The translations under genes were made by a program, and so were the position numbers. From contig JARWZO010000016.1 in assembly GCA_029866325.1 (NCBI GenBank), positions 57,657 through 121,656 on the forward strand: DNA of 64,000 nt, read 5' to 3'. Below, one piece after another: positions 60,967-64,000 of the stretch; position 1 is the first letter of the stretch, and the number at the start of each line of letters is the position of its first letter. The notes under the pieces were generated by a model that made no database searches, was not told the origin of the DNA, and was given only the letters and a program-made list of their open reading frames with translations. The DNA is from Fluviicola sp. Its GTDB lineage: Bacteria > Bacteroidota > Bacteroidia > Flavobacteriales_D > Crocinitomicaceae.

Positions 60967-61695
60967 ATGAAACAACACATGAGCGCTTACACTGCGCAAG
61001 ATCAACTGGTTTGGAAAACCTTGTTTGAACGTCAATTTACTAACCTACAAGGAAAGGTAAGCAATGCTTATTTGGATGCTTTGCAAGCGATGAGTAGCAT
61101 CATGAATGCCCACAAAATTCCTGACTTTAGAGAAATCGATACTTGGTTTTCCACACGAACCGGCTGGAAAATGGAAGTAGTTCCGGGATTGATTCCCGTG
61201 GATGAATTTTTTCGCTTGCTGGCCGAAAAACGATTCTGTTCATCCACTTGGTTGCGCAGCATGGAACAGTTGGATTACTTGGAAGAACCCGATATGTTTC
61301 ACGATACGTTCGGACACGTTCCTTTACTGGCCAATCCGGTATTTTCCGATTTCATGCAAACCTTCGGAGAATTGGGTTGTCATGTCATGAACGACCCTGA
61401 AAAATTGGCTGCGTTGCAACGCTTGTACTGGTTTACCATTGAGTTTGGGATGATTGCAGGTGAACAACCGTTGATTTACGGCGCAGGAATCATTTCGTCG
61501 TTTGGAGAAACCAACAGAGCAGTCAGCAAAGCGGTCGAACACAAATCATTTATTTTGGAAGAAGTGTTGGAAATGCCTTTCCGCACCGATGTAGTGCAGG
61601 AACACTATGTTTGTATTCCACACTTTGAGCAACTATTCGAATCAATTCAACAATTAACGGAACAATGGACAACACTAACGGTAACTGGGAATTAA
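60967..61695 (+). CDS. phhA: Phenylalanine 4-monooxygenase
   Basis: 242 residues, the size of bacterial aromatic amino-acid hydroxylases. It converts phenylalanine to tyrosine with tetrahydropterin and O2. Iron ligands are the two His of PDMFHDTFGHVPLL (near 112 and 117) and Glu of YWFTIEFGMI (near 159); both segments are complete. GAGIISSFGE is a family motif. The next gene, its cofactor-recycling dehydratase, overlaps its 3' end by 31 bases. ATG 60967 is preferred; a Met follows 4 codons later. Confidence 0.94.
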   Translation: MKQHMSAYTAQDQLVWKTLFERQFTNLQGKVSNAYLDALQAMSSIMNAHKIPDFREIDTWFSTRTGWKMEVVPGLIPVDEFFRLLAEKRFCSSTWLRSMEQLDYLEEPDMFHDTFGHVPLLANPVFSDFMQTFGELGCHVMNDPEKLAALQRLYWFTIEFGMIAGEQPLIYGAGIISSFGETNRAVSKAVEHKSFILEEVLEMPFRTDVVQEHYVCIPHFEQLFESIQQLTEQWTTLTVTGN

Positions 61696-61934
61696 CCGAA
61701 AAAGGGCTCTTTCGCTCGCTGCGATTTGACAGTTTTACCGGTCTTACACAGTTTTTGGGGAAATTAGGCCCTCTTGCAGATGCACTTGATCATCATCCGG
61801 ATTGTGTGATCCGAAAAGCAGTCATTTTGGATGTACATCTGATAACTCATGACCAAAAAAAGGTCACGGAGAAGGATTATGACCTTTCAAGGGAAATTGA
61901 TCGAATTTATTTGTTAACCACTCAGGAAACATAG
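61665..61934 (+). CDS. phhB: Pterin-4a-carbinolamine dehydratase
   Basis: 89 residues. The conserved LDHHPDC ... ILDVHLITHD motif of the DCoH/PhhB family is clear (the His-His-Pro and His-Asp residues form the pterin site). It dehydrates the 4a-hydroxypterin made by PhhA and so regenerates the cofactor. It begins 31 bases inside phhA in another frame, so the two proteins are made together. Its stop codon falls inside a CATAG-type repeat. Confidence 0.92.
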   Translation: MDNTNGNWELTEKGLFRSLRFDSFTGLTQFLGKLGPLADALDHHPDCVIRKAVILDVHLITHDQKKVTEKDYDLSREIDRIYLLTTQET

Positions 61935-62059
61935 AGCACATAGATCATTCATCAAAATTGATGTTTGAGATAAACACCTGATTCCTTAACAATCTTGACG
62001 TTGAAATTTCAGCCAGCACGTATAAAACTATGTTTCCTATGTGGCCTATGTGGTTAAAT
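61914..62059. repeat. CATAG-type inverted repeat
   Basis: Left part TTAACCACTCAGGAAACATAG (from 61914) and right part CTATGTTTCCTATGTGGCC ... GGTTAAA (62027-62057) are near complements around an 80-base centre. The right half matches copy 1 at 34543-34584. Confidence 0.6.
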
Positions 62060-62080
62060 TGCCAGCGCAACAATTTGTGT

Positions 62081-62746
62081 TTATGGATTCTCGAGCGTAA
62101 CGGTATTCTTGAGTAAGGTCGGATTCTGCGCTACGGCATAAGTAGACGCTTTCACCATAACTGCTGTTTTGGTCGGTGAAATCTGAGCATTAGCGTTGTC
62201 GCATTTGGCCACCGGCACGTCGAACCGCGAAACGGTAATGTATTTCCCTTTTTTGAGTTCTTCCTGATCTTCGGCTTTTAGACGATTGATGGGCGATTGA
62301 AAAGCGGGAATGGAGCGAATAAGTTGTTTTCCGTCCCACGACAACCAGCTTTCGTTGTACAACGGATTGTTTTTATCGCGACTTTCTTCTTTCACAATAT
62401 CTCGGATGGCATTTTGTAAAGCTGCTACCGAGGTAAAATCACAACTGAATTTGAAGATAAAATCGTCGTAATTGGCGTCAACGGTCACGTTGCTTATGCC
62501 TTCTTTTTGGTCTAGTTTGTCTTTGTAAAGCGCTATTTTGTTTTTGATTTCATCGAGGCTCGGCACTTTTTGCCCGTCGATGCTGTCTAATGCCAAGATG
62601 GAATTGATCTTTACTTTGCTTGCGCTGAGGTTGACGGAATATTTGTAGGTGCCACTTCCATTGGAATGCACGATGATTTCGTCGAAAATATCAACACACG
62701 AATTCAATAAAAACAGTAAACCGATACAGGCAATGAAGTATTTCAT
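62081..62746 (-). CDS. Lipoprotein of unknown function
   Basis: 221 residues with lipobox NSC (Cys17) and a mature part of mixed alpha/beta character (SGTYKYSVNLSASKVKINSI, DDFIFKFSCDFTSVAALQNA). It looks like an outer-membrane lipoprotein with a folded soluble domain. The ATG at 62746 begins the lipoprotein signal; the frame extends 16 codons further without merit. No function or partner is apparent. Confidence 0.72.
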   Translation of the reverse strand: MKYFIACIGLLFLLNSCVDIFDEIIVHSNGSGTYKYSVNLSASKVKINSILALDSIDGQKVPSLDEIKNKIALYKDKLDQKEGISNVTVDANYDDFIFKFSCDFTSVAALQNAIRDIVKEESRDKNNPLYNESWLSWDGKQLIRSIPAFQSPINRLKAEDQEELKKGKYITVSRFDVPVAKCDNANAQISPTKTAVMVKASTYAVAQNPTLLKNTVTLENP

Positions 62747-62875
62747 AGTTCTACTTTGTGACAAAAATAACGACTTCGGTGAAGCAAATACCATACCATC
62801 TAGAATTATGAATTATTAATGAATGAATTATCAAGGATTTCCTCTTCATAATTGATAATTCTCTAATTGATAATT

Positions 62876-63769
62876 CTATTGCACGAGTTTTACGTTGTCA
62901 TCGGTAATTGCTAGCCGCGCCTGGGCTCCGCAAATCACCGCACGATTATCATCTATATGCCCGATAGGTGCGTCAAATGCAATCGGAATTTTCCGGTACT
63001 TGAAATGTGTTAGCACCAATTCTTCGACTGTCCAGCCAGTTGGTGCTGCAGTGTCTTTCATGTCCGACATTCCACCTACAATCAATCCGCTGATTTGATC
63101 GAGAACTCCTGCAAGTTTGAATGTTTGCAACATACGATCGAGGTGATAATATTGTTCATCTACATCTTCAATGAAGAGAATGTTGTTTTCAAAGTCGGGA
63201 CACAAAGGCGTAGCCAGTAAACTGTATAAAATCGACAGGTTTCCACCCACCAATTTCCCGGCTGCTTCTCCGGTTTTGTTAGCTGTATTTGGTTTCCATT
63301 CGTGGTGAACACTCGCTTTAGTGAGGCTTTCCCACAAACTTTCCAGTGCTTCTTTGCTGTTATCGCGGTAATTGAGCGGCATGGTAGCGTGAATGCTTTC
63401 CACCCCCAATCGCAAGGCTTTCTGATGCAATATGGTAATATCGCTGAAACCGACAATCCATTTGGGGTGACGCAATAAATTGGCCCATTGCAGTTGTTCC
63501 ACGATGCGAATGCAACCGTAACCGCCCCGTGTGCAGATAACGGCTTTGATTTCCGGATTGTCGATGGCTTTTTGAAAGTCGGAAATACGCTCGGTTTCGG
63601 TGCCCGAAAAGTAGGTATGAACACCGTAAGCATGATCGCCTGTAAGTACGTTGAGACCTTTTTGTTCAAAGAAATCACGGGCAAAATCAATGTGTGTTGC
63701 TTCGATGGATTTGGCTGGTGAAACAAGGATAATGGTGTCCCCAGGTTGCAATATTTCCGGACGAATCAT
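62876..63769 (-). CDS. S66-family LD-carboxypeptidase
   Basis: 297 residues. Features of the MccF/LdcA family: IILVSPAKSIE, CTRGGYGCIR, and the nucleophile Ser in WIVGFSDITILH (near 109), with NLSILYSLLATPLCPDFENN and FIEDVDEQYYHLDRM carrying the Glu. It removes the terminal D-Ala from tetrapeptides in peptidoglycan recycling (LdcA) or detoxifies peptide antibiotics (MccF). It is cytosolic, with no signal peptide. Which of the two roles applies is not clear. Confidence 0.9.
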   Translation of the reverse strand: MIRPEILQPGDTIILVSPAKSIEATHIDFARDFFEQKGLNVLTGDHAYGVHTYFSGTETERISDFQKAIDNPEIKAVICTRGGYGCIRIVEQLQWANLLRHPKWIVGFSDITILHQKALRLGVESIHATMPLNYRDNSKEALESLWESLTKASVHHEWKPNTANKTGEAAGKLVGGNLSILYSLLATPLCPDFENNILFIEDVDEQYYHLDRMLQTFKLAGVLDQISGLIVGGMSDMKDTAAPTGWTVEELVLTHFKYRKIPIAFDAPIGHIDDNRAVICGAQARLAITDDNVKLVQ

Positions 63770-63852
63770 AGTTTACGCAAAATATGGGTAAAGATACGAT
63801 TGCGGTGTGAAAACGCAAGTTTACCAAAGTCTACAAATTATGACGTCCCTAC

Positions 63853-64000
63853 GGGCAAGGTCATTAAGTTAAGCTTTATATCGTATATAAACAAGTTGCG
63901 CAATAAATGAAGTCCCATCGGGACGTAATATGATAAAAAAGGGACGTAAACCACGTTTTACCCCACTAGGGGTAAGATATACTGTCTATATGGTTGTTGT
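63853..64000. repeat. 148-bp hairpin-rich repeat, copy 2, reaching the window end
   Basis: Repeats 56797-56944 with over 90% identity by eye. It may extend beyond the window. The bases just before it hold the palindrome ACGTCCCTACGGGC of the same type. Confidence 0.85.

Overview
The window looks like chromosomal DNA of a Bacteroidota (Flavobacteriia) bacterium, most like a Fluviicola/Crocinitomicaceae relative; the genus is my inference. The grounds are secreted proteins with type IX secretion (T9SS) C-terminal domains, many lipoproteins and Ala-Gln-cleaved signal peptides, weak Shine-Dalgarno sites, and several promoters of the Bacteroidota form TTTG-N19-TAnnTTTG (best examples near 46.7 kb and 23.7 kb). 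No rRNA, tRNA, phage, transposase gene or CRISPR array was seen.

Layout. 0-6.4 kb: end of a T9SS-type secreted protein, methylmalonyl-CoA epimerase, a HAD phosphatase, and the 2-oxoglutarate dehydrogenase pair sucA-sucB. 6.7-13.2 kb: small secreted proteins, a TPR lipoprotein, and amino-acid metabolism genes (saccharopine dehydrogenase family, 2-hydroxyacid dehydrogenase, Lrp/AsnC regulator). 13.3-19 kb: a Cys/Met-type PLP enzyme followed by a tightly coupled four-gene operon: Asp/Glu-type racemase, haem-oxygenase-like diiron oxidase, stand-alone adenylating enzyme and circularly permuted ATP-grasp ligase. This looks like a small natural-product pathway and is the most interesting locus in the window. 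19-20.3 kb: an HTH gene overlapping a nucleotidyltransferase gene, with a perfect 31-bp palindrome upstream, resembling a toxin-antitoxin unit. 20.4-31.3 kb: housekeeping and envelope genes (M48 protease, cysS, rnpA, S41 protease, O-antigen-ligase-like protein, a double OmpA-like-domain protein, mgtE). 31.6-34.6 kb: a fasciclin protein, then an AT-richer accessory patch with a lone PD-(D/E)XK-type nuclease and a frameshifted membrane-protein gene. 34.6-49.4 kb: two DEAD-box helicases, a prolyl-oligopeptidase-like enzyme, a GH20 hexosaminidase with cutC, a large T9SS metalloprotease and an Asp/Asn hydroxylase-like protein. 49.5-64 kb: a PrsW-like protease fused to other modules, yceH, two related lipoproteins, the pheS-ytxJ-glutaminyl cyclase-tadA block, two large envelope proteins, the phenylalanine hydroxylase pair and an S66 carboxypeptidase.

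Intergenic DNA is rich in non-coding repeats. There are three copies of a 123-164 bp element with CCCACAGAT termini, two copies of a 148-bp hairpin-rich repeat, three long palindromes centred on GCG-rich cores, two inverted repeats of GACTAAAAGAC type, and shorter CATAG-type repeats. A probable small RNA, with a promoter -7 box, an internal stem and an intrinsic terminator, lies at about 60.56-60.69 kb between protein genes.

Connections between genes: mce and sucAB belong to propionyl-CoA/TCA metabolism. phhA and its overlapping partner form the phenylalanine-to-tyrosine step with pterin recycling. The saccharopine dehydrogenase-like gene, Lrp regulator and PLP lyase/synthase suggest amino-acid turnover next to the four-gene biosynthetic operon. 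ytxJ implies that the cell uses bacillithiol.
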